A stretch of 64,000 nt of DNA, taken from the NCBI GenBank assembly GCA_963682025.1, contig OY821518.1:124272800-124336799 (forward strand), written 5' to 3'. The notes below the pieces were generated by a model. It did not search any database, was not told the DNA's origin, and saw only the letters and a list, made by a program, of their open reading frames with translations. Of this stretch, positions 20,330-32,077 are shown in pieces. Position numbers and translations under genes: made by a program. This stretch comes from Cordilura impudica (Eukaryota; Arthropoda; Insecta; Diptera; Scathophagidae). How positions within the stretch are numbered: position 1 is the first letter of the stretch; each line of letters opens with the position of its first letter.

Positions 20330-21655
20330 TGTTTGACCGCTATACAAATGTTTAGTTTTCAACGGATTTTCCTGAAATTTTGTACACAAGATCTCTATGC
20401 CCCAAGAAAGGTCGCCATATACTTTTTAATGGCCACGTCTACTTTTACGCCCACTTTTTATGTAAAATTCATTTTCTGTTTTATTCATATTTGTTCACTA
20501 TACAAATTTTTATTTGTTAACAGATTTCTCTGAAATTCGGTGCACACGATCCCTGTACTCCAGCTAAGGTCGCCATATACTTTTTATCTACCACGCCTAC
20601 TTTTACGCCCAATTTTTATATACAATTCATTTTCTGATTTTTGGTATATTTGTTCGGTATACAAATTTTTATTTTTCAACGCATTTCTCTGAAATTTGGT
20701 ATACACGATCCTTGTACCTCAGGCCAGGTCACCGGGTGATTCTTGCGGCCACACCTACTTTTACGCCCACTTTTTGTATACAATCATTTTTCTGTTTTTT
20801 GGTATATTTGTTTGCTATACAAATTTTTGTTTTTCAACGGAATTCTCTGAAATTTGGTACACACGACCTCTGTACTCCACCTATGGTCGCCATATGTTTC
20901 GTACCAGCCACGCCTACTTTAACGCCCACCTTTTGTATACAAGTCATTTTGTTTTTTGGTATATTTGTTCGCTATACAAATTTTTATTTTTCAACCGATT
21001 TCTCTGAAATTTGGTACACACGATCTCTCTCCTCCAGGGAAAGTCGACATATTCTTCGTACCGGTCACGCCTACTATTACGCCCACTTTTTGTGTACAAT
21101 TCATATTCTGTTTTTTGGTACATTTGTTCGCTACACAATTTTTTTTAACGGATTTCTCTGAAATTTGCTACACACGATCTCTGTACTCCAGAGAGGTCGC
21201 CATATGATTCTTGCCGGTCACGCCTACTTCTACGCCCGCTTTTTATACAAAATTAATTTTCTGTTTTTTGTATATTTGTTCACTATAGAAATTTTTATTT
21301 TTCAAGGGATGTCTAAAATTTGGTCACACGATCTCTATACTACAGGGAAGGTCACACTATGCTTCTTACAGGCCACGCCTACTTTGCGCCAACTTCTATG
21401 TATATAAAACTTATTTTTTCCTTTTATTTGTTTCTTTATTTGATTGCTATAAAAACTTTTATTTTTCAATGGCTTTCTTCGAAATTTAGTACATATTCCA
21501 GGGAAGGTCGCTATATGATTTTTACCGACCACGCCTACTTTTACGCCCAATTTTCTTATAAAATTCATATTTTGTTGTGTGGTCTATTTCTACCCTATAC
21601 AAATTTGTACTTTTCAATGAATTTCTCTGAAATTTGGGTTACACGGAAATAACTA
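20330..21655 (+). repeat. Tandem array, about nine 150-bp units
   Basis: Each unit contains TATACAAATTTTTATTTTTC, TTCTCTGAAATTTGGTACAC, GGTCGCCATA and CACGCCTACTTTTACGCCCA. Unit length varies between about 145 and 160 bp. The long ORFs here (for example 20712-21161) exist because the repeat period keeps a frame open; they are not genes. Confidence 0.92.
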
Positions 21656-21661
21656 CATGGT

Positions 21662-23025
21662 GAACAAATTCCCCAAACTTAAAAAAAGGTACCCAAAAGA
21701 AATGAACAAATCCCCCATTTATTTTTAATCGAAATAAAAAATGGACTTACTCCCCAAATTCATTCTTAAATTTTTACATATTTTTATTTAATGAATTTTG
21801 TTAAATATTTAATTTAGTAAACATTTGCATACTGCTCTCAATATAATATCGGAATGATCTGAAAAATATATTTTGACAATTAAAATAAGTTGGCAACAGC
21901 TGCGCGGCAGCACAGGTGTTGTTGCCAAACGCGCGGAAGCGGCACGCGGCGCGCGACCGCGGACTCGGACGCGACGATTGTGGACGTGACGCGCTCTCGG
22001 AACACAGCTCAGCTAAAATATCGCAATGCTCTAAAATATATGTTTTAGGAATTAAAATAAGTTAACGAGAACTAAGCGGAGGCACGGGTAGTAGCTGCGA
22101 GGAAGCGGTGCGAGGCGCGCGGACGCGACGCGCTCGCGGAACACAGCTCAGCTAAAATATCGCAATGATCTTAAAAATATATTTTGGCGATTAAAATAAG
22201 CAACTGTGCGGCAGCACGGGTGTGTCTGCTAAACGCGCGGCGCGCGACCTCTGACTCGGACCGCGATGGATGCGCACTCGACGCGCTCTCGGAACACAGC
22301 TCAGCTAAAATATCGCAATGCTCTAAAAAATATGTTTTAGGAATTAAAATAAGTTAACGAGAACTAAGCGGCAGCACGGGTAGTTGCTGCGCGGACGCGG
22401 ACGCGACGGATGCGGACGCGATGCGCTCGCGGAACACAGCTTACCAAAAATATCGCAATGATCTGAAAAATATATTTTGGCGATTAAAATAAGTTGACAA
22501 CAACTGCGCGGCAGCACGGGTCTGGCTGCCATACGCGCGGAAGCGGATACGACTCGCTCGCGGAACACAGCTTAATGAAATGTCGTTTGATAAATTTTAT
22601 TACGTATGTTAAATAATTACCTGTTGATCAAAATAGGCCACACATATACTATAAGTAGTTGCTTAAAAAGAAACCTTGCGACACAATATTAAACATCGCA
22701 TTAGTCTTTCATTTATGAAACTTGAATTTGACGTATCTGCTCAATGATGATCACTTATTGAATGAATTAATTCAATTTTTAAAAGTTTTGATTCCTTTAA
22801 TTTGCGGCCCATTCCGTTATATTTGATGTTTATAAATAAACTAAAAAAAAAAACTTAAAGCGGTTTGGCACCTTATTTTTGAAGCATTTTTGCTCCAGCA
22901 TCTTATAAAAAACTTATAAATTAAAAAACCAAAAACTTTTTAATTGAAATAAAAAATTAATTTACTGCCCATACAAATTTTTGGGGAGAAAGTTCATTTT
23001 ATTGGGGAATTTGTTAATTGGGGAC
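21662..23025. repeat. Inverted repeat pair bracketing the CpG-rich array
   Basis: GAACAAATTCCCCAAA at about 21662 and GGGGAATTTGTTAA at about 23004 are inverted; so are the next blocks (TTTTTAATCGAAATAAAAAA and TTTTTAATTGAAATAAAAAA, with ACTCCCCAAATT against TTTGGGGAG). This may be a separate foldback element inserted in the Helitron. Confidence 0.55.
21845..22583 (+). repeat. CpG-rich array with alternating unit types
   Basis: Five units starting ATATCG(C/G)AATG at 21845, 22017, 22157, 22310 and 22451, of 133-172 bp. Units 1, 3 and 5 have GATCTxAAAAATATATTTTG; units 2 and 4 have CTCTAAAA(A)TATGTTTTAG. Each ends in a GC-rich block full of CpG (GCGCGG, GACGCG) and CTC(T/G)CGGAACACAGCT. Confidence 0.9.
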
Positions 23026-23113
23026 TAAGTACTCAGCGCCTGGTAAGCTTAGTGAACCATTTTTCAAGTCAAAGGCCTTTTCATCCCGGGCAAGACCCGG
23101 TAAAAACAGCTAG

Positions 23114-23635
23114 TCAATTTATAAAATTTCGCTGCAAAGGGCAATTTAATTAACATATAATTTGAAAATATATATTCATTGTTCTTATAATCCAAATAAT
23201 CAAATTTATAATTAGAAACAAATATCCATTTTTTTTAAACTTTTAAATAACCCATGTAACTCATCAAAAATATTTGTGTGGTCTGCTTTTCGGGCTGCGA
23301 ATACCAGAGTCACTATATGCATTTCTGATAACATGACTCAGGTATGTCATGAACTTATATATAAATATCGAGTTATTGTATATACATATTATTTAACAGC
23401 ATCGTCTCAAACTTTAATTTCAACTCAAGCCAAATATCTAGAATTGCTTCAGTGGCTTTTTGTATAAAATGTCATCAAGGTAGTCTACTCATGAATATTA
23501 TTAAAAACTTAATAACTCTCTAGTAATGTATATCCTACAAATAATACTCCGGTGGATGACCTGGTTTCATGATAAAAAATAAAATAATTCAATACATAAG
23601 AACAAATATTATTTTTAACCGAAGCAAAAATGGTT
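23114..23635. other. No recognised content
   Basis: AT-rich flank between the Helitron and the decayed reverse transcriptase. Confidence 0.35.
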
Positions 23636-23639
23636 CAAC

Positions 23640-24905
23640 TGGAAATGTACTCGTGCACGAAAAAGAATGATAAACTCTCTTAAAATCTACAGAAAAAAGC
23701 ACACATCTGTAAACAAAAGGAATTATACTAGAGCTAAATATCTAAATAACGTTCGAAATAGAAAGGTTGAATTTCATAATGAGAATTTAAATAAACTAAA
23801 CTCAGTCAGTTGTAGTAGAGACTGATGGAAACTAGCAAATTCTATGAAATCACGTAGTATAATACTAGGAGGTGACCTAAATGTGGATGACTTTTGTAAT
23901 CACTTTAGTTCAGTATTGCAAAATACAGATAGCTCAAGCAAATTGCACTGGTGCCTGCCATATTTTAATGATCCCTTTCTTGATTTCTCAATAGAACTTT
24001 GTGAACTTCAGATTATTGAAACTGAACAAGCCTCTAAGAATTGCTTTATAAAGGAGCTACATTATGTTTTTAACCACTTCTATTAACATTAATAAATTCC
24101 AAGCAGTTTTAAAACAGCTATTCTTATTCCGCCTTTAGAGAAAGTGACGCAAATTGTCTCACAAATTATCGTGGCTAATCATTATTTGATTCTATGTACG
24201 CAATCTTCAATACTGTTCTTTTATATAAGAGATTGAACTGACAAATATAATATATTATATGAATACCAGGCTGGATTTAGAAAACATTACTAGATGCTTG
24301 GTAATGTCTTCAGCCTTGTTAATTTAATACATTTAAATAAACTTAATGGTAAAAATACATACGCATTATTTGTGAATTTTTCCTGTGCCTTTGATATGGT
24401 TCCTAGGAATTCATTATTTTATAAACTGCCAAATATGGGCTTATCTAAAAATAGTCGTATTCTGCAGCCCGCATATAACAAAACTATATGTAAAACATTT
24501 TATGGTAAGGCCTTTTCTGAAGATTTCTAGTTAGATAGTGGAGTATAACAAGGATGTATGCTACGTCCAATTATGTTCGCGTTATATTTGAACGACTTAG
24601 AAGATGTACTACTTGGCGGAGTGATATTCGAAAATATCAGCGTGAAAATACTACTATATGCCGATTCTCCTAGCGTACATCAAAACGTGATCGATGCACT
24701 GCACACCTATTGTTTGATGTGTTGTTAACGCTTAATCTTGCCAAATCTAAAGCTTTTGTTCTTCGTAGCTGTTCCAGAATTGCATCCAATGAAATGGAGC
24801 TATGGTGCTGATAGATCTTAGCTTCAACTTATCATTTAACGATAAGCTAATATCAGCAAAAATGTCAATTGTTTTAGTAAGATAAAAGTTCATAAATCAT
24901 CCCAA
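23640..24905 (+). pseudogene. Decayed non-LTR reverse transcriptase, part 1
   Basis: Translated pieces: an N-terminal stretch KWFNWKCTRARKRM, then YQAGFRK, ALFVNFSCAFDMVPRNSLF (RT palm with the first Asp changed to Asn), SGVxQGCMLRPIMFALYLND (block 4) and ILLYADSPS (where YADD is expected). Many stops and frame changes. The order matches CR1/jockey-type polyproteins. The element is split by the insertions at 24929 and about 25790 and resumes at 25652 and 26218. Confidence 0.75.
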
Positions 24906-24928
24906 AATATCCAATATCAACAAACAAA

Positions 24929-25645
24929 ACAAGTAAGAAAATTAAAGTCGGTCTAGACCGACTATACGATACCCTATTCCATGCGTTTAGAGACCCTATC
25001 TCTTATACCCAAGTAATTGGATATAGAAAATAAGCATAAACCAAATTTGAGTGCAATTGTTATTAATTTTTTTTGGCTGCAGATATGAAAAAGTTGATAT
25101 CGGATGCTGTATCTATATGGGGACTAGGCCCAAAAATGGACCGATCCTGGCCATGTATTTTGCAAAAATATATACAAACAAAATTTGAGAAGAACCAGTG
25201 CAATATTTTTTTATAGATTTAAGTGAAGATCGGGAAGCAGCTCTATATGGGGCCTATGACTAAGAGTTGTCCGACAGGTATCACTTTTGGACTACTCATT
25301 AATGGATGTAATAAACGCATACAAACCCAATTTGAGTAAGATCTATATGACAATTTGGATCTTACGGCAATTTATGTCGATTTCGTAGGGGCTAGGTCTG
25401 AACATGGACCGATTCTCACCAATTTCAATAGTGTTCATTCTATGACCGATGGAAGCTTATATACAAAATTTCATCAAAATATATTCATTTTCACACAGAC
25501 GGACGGACGGACGGACATCGTTAAATCGAATCAGATAGTGACTCGATCGGTATAATTAAAGATGGGTCTAGGTCAAATATTTTTGGTAGTTACAACCAGC
25601 AGCACAAAGTAATTATACCCAAACAGTATAGTGGTATAGGGTATA
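24929..25645 (+). repeat. GACG-repeat element, near full-length
   Basis: Begins ACAAGTAAGAAAATTAAAGT with the intact palindrome GTCGGTCTAGACCGAC, (GACG)n at about 25499-25515, ends GTGGTATAGGGTATA. Inserted in the decayed reverse transcriptase. Confidence 0.92.
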
Positions 25646-25651
25646 AAAATA

Positions 25652-25785
25652 TAAGTGCCTCCTCGAGGTCCATATTGTTCTACGGAGCAAAAATTTGGGG
25701 CTTTCTTAAATAAGATGAAGTAAAAAAATTGTTTACATACTTTGTAAATAATCTAACCCATAAAAACAAAGTTATTATTAAAACT
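25652..25785 (+). pseudogene. Decayed non-LTR reverse transcriptase, part 2
   Basis: Encodes SSRSILFYGAKIWGF and then DEVKKLFTYFVNN, the region following the RT domain in this group. Confidence 0.6.
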
Positions 25786-25789
25786 CTTT

Positions 25790-26205
25790 CTTTCCTTGTG
25801 CATATGAGTTTTGAATCTCTCCGTGACTGTGTGTGACTTTGCGTGACTATCTTAGAATTAATCTTTAGCCACAACAAGTCTATGGACAAAGTGAAGTACG
25901 GATTTAATCTCTCCGTAAATATGCGTGACCATGCGTGAGTGTGCGTAACTAAGTCAAAGTTAATGTTTTTTCACAGCATGTGCATGGACCAAGTTTCAGA
26001 TCGATGGAATGGGGGGAAATGATATTAGATCACTACGTGAATGTGCGTGACTATACGTGACTACCCCAAAATTAATCTGTAGTTATAAGAAGACTATTAG
26101 CCAAGGTTCAGATCAATTGGACAAGGGGAATGGGGTTGACCCACGACAGACAGACAGACGGACAGAGGGTACGAGTTAAAATAAAGAGTTTAAAAAGAGG
26201 TTATT
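25790..26205 (+). repeat. Tandem block with GTGCGTGACTATGCGTGACT-like motifs
   Basis: About three units of roughly 115 bp, each with CGTGAxTxTGCGTGA and TTAATxTTxAGxxACA, ending in ACAGACAGACAGACGGACAG. It separates parts 2 and 3 of the reverse transcriptase and is probably a separate dispersed repeat. Confidence 0.65.
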
Positions 26206-26217
26206 TTTACCTATCAA

Positions 26218-26800
26218 CACGACGAACTATATGCTTTATTTAGGACTGGCCTCCACACACTCCACTTTGATACTTTGGAGGTGCATTTCTGGTACATTAA
26301 TAAATGTATATGCCTGCCAAACCAGTTGAATGGGTCAAAACTTGCGATAAAATCCAATTTGATCATGAAAATATTGACATACCTTTAAGTGAATATTGGA
26401 AAACCATTGTGCACATTCTAAATTTAAAGGAAAGAGTGGAACTTGTCCCTAATGCTAGAAGATCACAATTCCAAAACTAAAGTTCTAATGATCTCGAACT
26501 GTTAGGCTGTTAATAACAGCAAGAGGTGGTTTACACGATTTAAATTGGCTTGCTTTCAGAAATAACACACTTGGCTTATGCACACTCTACAATGAAGATG
26601 AATCGGAAAACACGCTACATTTCAGTGGACTTTGTCCTATTTATAGGGAATTTAGGCTAACATATTTTAGAAAGAATATTCTAAATATAAATGAAGTTTC
26701 AAATTTATTAAGTGGCTGTGATTCTGGTTATGACGCGTTATATAAGTATACAGAAATTTGTTTAAGATACAGAAGATTAATAGTAAACTATCAGGTTTCA
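26218..26800 (+). pseudogene. Decayed non-LTR reverse transcriptase, part 3 (C-terminus)
   Basis: TLHFDTLEVHFWYINKC, then a Cys-His block LCTLYNEDESENTLHF...CPIYREFRLTYF, typical of the C-terminal zinc motif of CR1/jockey-like polyproteins. Stops and a frame change in the middle. Confidence 0.65.
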
Positions 26801-26801
26801 G

Positions 26802-27387
26802 AAGTGTGCAACGTTAGCCCCTCATTTTTGGAAAAACAATTTTTTGAATTGTTCTGAATTTTTCTACAAAGTTCCAAAATGATGAGTTTCTAAAATGTAA
26901 TTTATACCGGTAAATCGAAAAAGCTAATTTTAAGCTTTGCTCCCCACTTTTGGAAAAAAAAACAAAAATTTGGCGGTTGTTCTAGTTTGTTCTAGATGTT
27001 CTAAACATTGTTCCAAACCGTTGCGTACTCAAATGAGAACGAAAAACATTTTTTTCCGCGATAAACGATATCAATATTTTTATGCAACACGAAAGTTAAC
27101 GTACAGATTCCAAAATTTCTTCCCCATTTTTGGGGAAAAATGTTTTTCTTTCTCATTTGCGTACGTTATGGTTTGCGACATATCTTTTTTTGGAATAATG
27201 TTTAAAATAACTAGAACAACTTACAACAACCGCCAATTTTTTTTTTTGTAAAAGTGGGGGGCAAAGCTACAAAGGTACAAATAACATTTTAGAAACTCAT
27301 CGTTTTGGAACATTGTAGAATAATCAATTCAGAAAAATCTTGAAAAAATTGTATTTCCAAATAAAGGGTGGTTGACTTCGCACACTT
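26802..27387. mobile_element. Foldback MITE, 586-bp near-palindrome
   Basis: Left AAGTGTGCAACG and right CGCACACTT are inverted. The arms match to near the centre: TTCCAAAATGATGAGTTTCT against AGAAACTCATCGTTTTGGAA; GGCGGTTGTTCTAGTT against AACTAGAACAACTTACAACA; CAAATGAGAACGAAAAACAT against ATGTTTTTCTTTCTCATTTG. No coding. Its right end touches the Helitron relic at 27388. Confidence 0.9.
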
Positions 27388-27725
27388 AGATTTCAGCCCT
27401 CGAAATTCGAGTGCAAATTCTAGGAAATTTTATATTTTCATTATATAAAGACCCTAAAAGTATACTAATCAATTTTAGCCAATTCACAAATCAACACAAA
27501 AAACTAACTCATTTTTATTACAAACACATTAACAAATTTAATGTGTTAGTAGCAATTTTGAATACAATTTACTCAAAATAAATGAAAAAATTTAAAAATC
27601 TCTAAATATGTAAATCGGCTAAAATGAAATATCTTTCAAATAATATACGTTTGGTCAAAATCGGGATAAAACGGTAGAACAAAACATCAGTCACAAAAAA
27701 TCGCCTAGCCTATTAATATTATAGA
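27388..27725 (-). mobile_element. Short Helitron, second copy, 3' end altered
   Basis: About 80% or more similar by eye to 12236-12610. The minus strand starts A|TCTATAATATTAATAGGC (5' TC at 27725) and carries the CTCGAATTTCGAG hairpin. The final CTAG is not intact: the plus strand reads CTTAGATTTCAG where the MITE ends. Confidence 0.8.
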
Positions 27726-28395
27726 TGTATTTAATGAGTTTGCATCATTTATTAACATAAACGATTATGAGATTGTTTAATTATAAAACTTAAATACCAA
27801 ACTTTGTTAAAATAAATGAACTAAAAACTTTACGTTGCCAATCTGGCTCTCAACTATAATGTTATGCCAAATATAGATATATTATATGCATATGTTACAA
27901 ATATTTTGTGAATTTATCTATTAAATAAATAAAAATATAATAAATAAAAATAAATAAAGTCATCTGGTTGGTGTTACCATCGCAATTTTTCTTGTTAATC
28001 AACTTAAATATTGTTATATAATTTTTGTCTTACGGATGAATACGAAAATCAATAAAATTTTAAACTTGGAGGAAAGTTGTTCAAATATGAATATTTTTTA
28101 ACATGAACAGTTGTACTTAAAAGGCGTCAAGAAAGTTAGAAAAAAATGCACAAAGATACTAAATGAAAAACGTCCTTTTTGAGGAGTAAAAAGGCGCTAA
28201 TCTCGCGCGAAAAGCAGTCAGTTAGAATCGCTTGTAACAATGATATTAATTAATAAAATAAAATATTAATACTTTAGTGCCATTTGTTATGGGGATTAAA
28301 TTAAAAAGAAATCTTAAAACGCTGAAACGTGTTTTCTAAACGCTTTCTTTTCTAAAAAACTAACAATAATATCTAGTTTCAAATTACAAAATAAA
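27726..28395. other. No recognised content
   Basis: AT-rich, no frame. Confidence 0.35.
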
Positions 28396-29080
28396 GCATG
28401 TAAGATAATTAAGGTCGATCCTGAAGGACTGACTTCGTGAAATACAATACCTGAAGATTTGGAATCTTAGGTCCAACCAATTGGATAAAGAAAATAGGCA
28501 TAAGTCAAATTTGAGTGATATTGTTATAAATAATTTTTGCCTGCCAATATAAGAAAATTCACATTGGATGCTATTCTTATATGGGAACTATGTCAAAAAT
28601 GCAGCGATCATGGCCATATTTTTTTTTTTTTTTTGTAAGAAAAATAATTTTGAGAAAAATCTATGTAATATTTATATTTTGAAAAGATGTATATACTTGG
28701 TCTGTTTTTGGACTATTGATTTATGGGTGTAATAACACACACAAATCAAATCTAACTGGGATTTATATGATAGTTTGGATCTTAGGGCAATTTAAGTCAA
28801 TTAAGTAAGTCTGAACATGCACCGATGTTTACTATTGTCGGTACCGGTTATTCCATTTAAAAATTTTTTCATATTTGCGGCCTAAAGTTTTGCTACGAAA
28901 ATTACATGGAGACAGACAGATAGACAAGCATACAGGTGTAGAGACAGACCAACGGATGGACGGACATCGCCAAATCGACTCAAAAATGAATAGCGTGGAT
29001 TGGTATGATAAAAGTCAGATATACCTGGTAGTCACATATATCAGCACTTTGGCTCCAAATCCAAGTATGGAATCGCAAAA
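28396..29080 (+). repeat. GACG-repeat element, old diverged copy
   Basis: Recognisable in order (GGATAxAGAAAATAxGCATAA, AATTTGAGT, GGACGGACAT) but with many substitutions and gaps. Confidence 0.75.
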
Positions 29081-29250
29081 TTAAAAAATGGAGCCAGATT
29101 AAAAAACAGTAAAGAAAATATTCTAAGCCCTCAAATAACCAGTTTTTGTATTAGACTTTCAACTAAACGTAAAAATTAATTGAGTATGAGATTGAGATTG
29201 GTTGTGAATAGAACACAATAAAATAATTTGAACGGTTTTGAAAAATTTTA

Positions 29251-29967
29251 CCACCATGTGATTTGGGTATAATGACTTTGTGCTGCTGTTTGTAAATACC
29301 AACAATATTTGACCCAGATCCACCTTTTATTATACCGATCGACTCAGAATCACTTTCTGGGTCGATTTAGCTACGTCCGTCCGTCCGTCTGTGTGTCCAT
29401 GTAAACCTTGTAATCAAGCTACAGGTTGCAACTATGAACTGTTGAAATTGGTGAAATTTGGTCCATGTTCAGACATAGTCCCCATACAAATGACCCCGAC
29501 ATAAATTGTCATAAGATCCACATTATCATATAGATCTTAATCAAATTGGGTTTGTATGTGTTTATTATATCTCTTATTCAGTAGTCCAAAAATAATGCCT
29601 ATATGGTAATTCTTAGTCATATGCCCCATATAGAGATGCTCCCGGTCTTCCCTTAAATCTATCAAAAAACAAAAATATTGCACATGTTTTTCTCAAATTT
29701 CATTTGTATATATTTTTTCAAAGTGACTTTACCAAATATGGTCAGGATCGGTCCATGTTTCGACCTAGTCCCCATATAAATATAGCATGCGATATAAACT
29801 TTTTCATAGCTGCAGCCAACAAAATTAATAACAATGCCACTCAAATTCAGTTTATGCTTATTTCAGTTTATGCTTATCGAATTAGTTGGACCGAAGAGAT
29901 ATGGTTTCTAAACCATGGTATAGGGTATCGCATAGTTGGTCTAAACCGACTATAATTTCTTACTTGT
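29251..29967 (-). repeat. GACG-repeat element, full-length
   Basis: On plus it begins CCACCATGTGATTTGGGTAT, has CCGTCCGTCCGTC at about 29379, and ends CTATAATTTCTTACTTGT. The 5' palindrome is slightly degraded (TTGGTCTAAACCGA). Confidence 0.9.
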
Positions 29968-30475
29968 TATTTTTAAATTTTATATATTTTTAAACTCAAT
30001 TATAAATTACACAGTTTTCTCTCTCAACCTTTCCAATCGATTAGAATTAAATTTTCGAAAAAATTTTAACACACAACAATTAACAATTTTGCAAACAATT
30101 TTAAACTTTTTTTTATCAACTTTTCTTTGAAAAATATGTCACTCACCCTATTCATTTATTGTTATTTAATTACACGTGCTAAAATTATTTCAAACCTCAC
30201 GGCCGACTTAAGTAGAAACAATGTAATCAATTATAACAGAACAATTATTATATTATTTAATACAATCACTGATGAAGGCTGAAATGTAAGAATGCGGATT
30301 AATTAAGAACACAGAATAGTTATGAATTTTAGAAATACATGCTTTCTTCTGCTCTACCACGCACCATTAAAATACAGAACAAAATTTGCATAATAATTAT
30401 GAAGGCTGGATTATTTTCAACGCACGTTGTTAATTGTATATAAAAGAAAATTTTTTTAGAGAATTATCTTAATTT
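29968..30475. other. No recognised content
   Basis: AT-rich spacer between the GACG repeat and a mariner relic. Confidence 0.35.
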
Positions 30476-30479
30476 TTCT

Positions 30480-30960
30480 TTATTATGGTAGGACGATCTA
30501 TGAAAATAATGCGCGAAAAAAATATCTTCCAAGTACTCGCCACGACTCCGGTGACATACCTCTATCCGATATTCTATATTTTCGATGACGCTTACGCATA
30601 ATTGAGGCAATATCATTAATGTGCCGAATCATCTTATCCTTCAGCTCTTGAATTGTTCTTGTCTTATCGAATTAAACTTTTTCTTTAAAATATCCCCAAA
30701 GAAAGAAGACCCACGGAGTCAAGTCATATGATCTTGGCGCTCAATTGACATCGCCACGACGTGAGATAAGACGGCCAATGTGTTTGTTATGCTAACTACT
30801 AACTAGGCAACGGTTGAAGCAACGTGTTTTGTTTGTTCACTACACACGTGGCAACGATGCACATTGGGTTGAATCACGTTCAAATTGGCGCTTAATTGAT
30901 TTTTTAAAACTCAGGTTTTCCTATAATTTTTCCTACCGGGTTACAGTATATTAAATTACT
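30480..30960 (-). pseudogene. Mariner-type transposase relic, C-terminal part
   Basis: The minus strand encodes YDLTPWVFFLWGYFKEKV and TIQELKDKMIRHINDIAS, matching the conserved tail block (xDLTPxDFFLWGYxKxxV) of an insect Tc1/mariner-related transposase group. Contains stops. Confidence 0.75.
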
Positions 30961-31668
30961 AATCGCTACTGCTACCAATCATGGTTCTAAGTTACATACC
31001 TTTTTTGCAGCGATGTGTCAAAGTAGAACAATTTTTCGTGTTTTTGCAAAAAGTGGCAAAAAGTGAAATTTAATATATTTCAAGTTAATTTCTTTTTATT
31101 TAAAACTTTTAAAAGTAAAAATTTTTTGATGGAACCATTAACTACAGATATTTCAACTTATAGTTAACAAATTTTCGTTTAGATTTTTGTTGTAAAAATA
31201 TTTTTGTTGTTTTTATTTGAAATGTTCCAAATAAAGATTATTTTTTATGTTTGATGGAATGGAACTACATATGTTTTGGGTTGTTTTTTTTTTATATTAT
31301 TTTATAAAGAAAGTATAACATTCCAGCTTTCCTGTTCAGGAAAAAATATTTGCGCGTTTTTGCGCATTTTTTTAATGTTTTAAGTTTTATGAAAAAATAC
31401 TTGTGAATTAAAATTTTTATATACAAAAATATTTCGTTTTTTATTTTCTTTTTTCTTTATTTTTCTTATTGAAGTTACTGTTGTTGTTGTTAGTATGTTA
31501 AATTTTATTAGTGATGGTCGCGTGAGTTTTATAAAATTTCGTTCACTCAATTAAACATATTAATAAGTATTTTTTATTACATATAAAGATGATACTTTAC
31601 TTTAACTCAATATAAAACTGTTTAAAATCAGATTTATTTACAATTGACGTAACTGTTAATAACTCTAA
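30961..31668. other. No recognised content
   Basis: AT-rich, no frame or repeat. Confidence 0.35.
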
Positions 31669-31670
31669 TA

Positions 31671-32075
31671 AAGGGTCCGCAAAATAATTTTTTTTTAAAT
31701 GCTATAAAAAAAAAACTACTGAATATTATCTCAAATTTCTTTTTTTATTTGAAAGCACAATCCTTCCGGTTAATAATGGAAGATAATTTCATTCAAATGG
31801 CTGCCTCGGCTGGCCATGCAGTAGCCTACACGATCGGTCCAATTTTTAAGCACATTATCGATTGTGTGCAGCTGTATTTTCGCACACATTCTGCAACATT
31901 ACCATGATTTTCAAAGTAATGTCGCAATATTTCTCAGCGTTGTTCAAGCGCACACACAACCATATTCGTTCAGCGGAAGGATAAAACTAATTATCTGTCA
32001 AATCAGACATGAGCCAAGTGTTACCATTCAAGAAATAAGCACTAGTTGAAAAAAAACGTCAGATAGCGGACCCTT
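31671..32075 (-). mobile_element. Internally deleted mariner-type element (405 bp)
   Basis: Terminal inverted repeats AAGGGTCCGC and GCGGACCCTT with TA on both sides (31669-31670, 32076-32077). The minus strand keeps an N-terminal piece (EILRHYFENHGNVAECVRK, helix-turn-helix region) and the extreme C-terminus (DRVGYCMASRGSHLNEIIF); the catalytic core between them is gone. Confidence 0.85.
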
Positions 32076-32077
32076 TA

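Larger units (their letters stand above)
20287..23113 (+). mobile_element. Non-autonomous Helitron with two satellite arrays
   Basis: 5' end A|TCTATATATATAAAATT followed by (TTTG)n. 3' end CCGGG-CAAGA-CCCGG hairpin (23086-23100), 9 bases, CTAG (23110-23113)|T. These are the A|TC...CTAG|T hallmarks. 2,827 bp. No Rep/helicase gene is visible, so it would depend on another element. It holds a tandem array of about 150-bp units, then a CpG-rich array, bracketed by a pair of inverted GGGGA motifs that may mark an inner insertion. Confidence 0.9.

Noticed and set aside
20696..21652. Overlapping long plus-strand ORFs (up to 149 codons)
   Set aside because: They follow the 150-bp tandem repeat inside the Helitron; composition is repetitive and no start or family is recognisable.
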